From a bacterium (GTDB lineage Bacteria > Bacillota > Bacilli > Lactobacillales > Streptococcaceae): a stretch of 34,953 nucleotides of DNA. Both the position numbers and the translations under genes were made by a program. The notes beneath the pieces were generated by a model. That model saw only the letters and a program-made list of their open reading frames with translations. It was not told the origin of the DNA and did not search any database. Shown here one piece after another: positions 34,878 through 34,953 of this stretch (positions are counted from its first letter, which is position 1; every line of letters starts with the position of its first letter). Location of the stretch: positions 1 through 34,953 of the forward strand of contig CAJNBP010000015.1 in the NCBI GenBank assembly GCA_905221035.1, read 5' to 3'.

Positions 34878-34953
34878 GCTAAGCGACTTCCATATCTCAC
34901 AGGGGGCAACCCCCAACTACTTCCGGCGTTCTAGGGCTTAACTTCTGTGTTCG
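34878..34953 (-). rRNA. 5S rRNA, 3' part (window edge)
   Basis: On the minus strand the sequence CGAACACAGAAGTTAAGCCC followed later by GTTGGGGGTTGCCCCCTGTGA and ending GTCGCTTAGC is the 3' two thirds of streptococcal 5S rRNA. The 5' part is outside the window. Confidence 0.95.

Overview
The window looks like a chromosomal stretch from a Mitis-group streptococcus close to Streptococcus pneumoniae, most likely S. mitis or S. pseudopneumoniae. The evidence is the gene order 5S rRNA/tRNA-Asn, comW, purA, tadA, ffs, dut, radA, carbonic anhydrase, prsA, polA, yeiH-like, aminotransferase, recO, plsX, acpP; choline-binding (GW/WYYL) repeat proteins; a BOX element; an IS1167-like ISL3 remnant; a CiaR-type csRNA; and competence promoter motifs. 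Most genes are on the minus strand, so the window reads biologically from right to left.

Right part (26-35 kb), the conserved backbone: 5S rRNA (cut by the window edge) and tRNA-Asn, an ISL3 transposase remnant, comW with a two-repeat ComE box, purA, a CiaR-controlled csRNA, tadA, SRP RNA, then a ComX (cin-box) operon dut - histidine phosphatase - radA - carbonic anhydrase - PrsW-like protease, and prsA.

Middle (15.8-25.9 kb), an accessory island: two nearly identical Rpn/PD-(D/E)XK genes in inverted orientation flank about 8 kb. Each copy has a cin-box-like sequence upstream, so both are candidates for competence induction. Between them lie three choline-binding proteins, one LPXTG protein, a third Rpn fragment, and an AT-rich gene that resembles a PBECR4 nuclease. 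That last gene has a strong promoter, a structured leader of about 165 nt and an intrinsic terminator directly in front of it, a layout like type III toxin-antitoxin loci.

Housekeeping block (8-15.8 kb): polA, a CoA-binding protein, a YeiH-type transporter, and the overlapping operon aminotransferase-recO-plsX-acpP.

Left part (1-8 kb), an accessory signalling region: two paralogous choline-binding proteins flank an Rgg-type regulator. Then comes a ComCDE/Blp-like locus with unusual structure: a broken ComC-type leader peptide, kinase 2, a truncated response regulator, kinase 1 and a full response regulator, all joined by 4-bp overlaps. The kinases have different membrane sensor domains and almost identical catalytic halves. 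The left edge is the end of an IS3-family element lying just downstream of another cin-box-like sequence. All functional statements rest on motif and sequence recognition by eye; no database searches were run.
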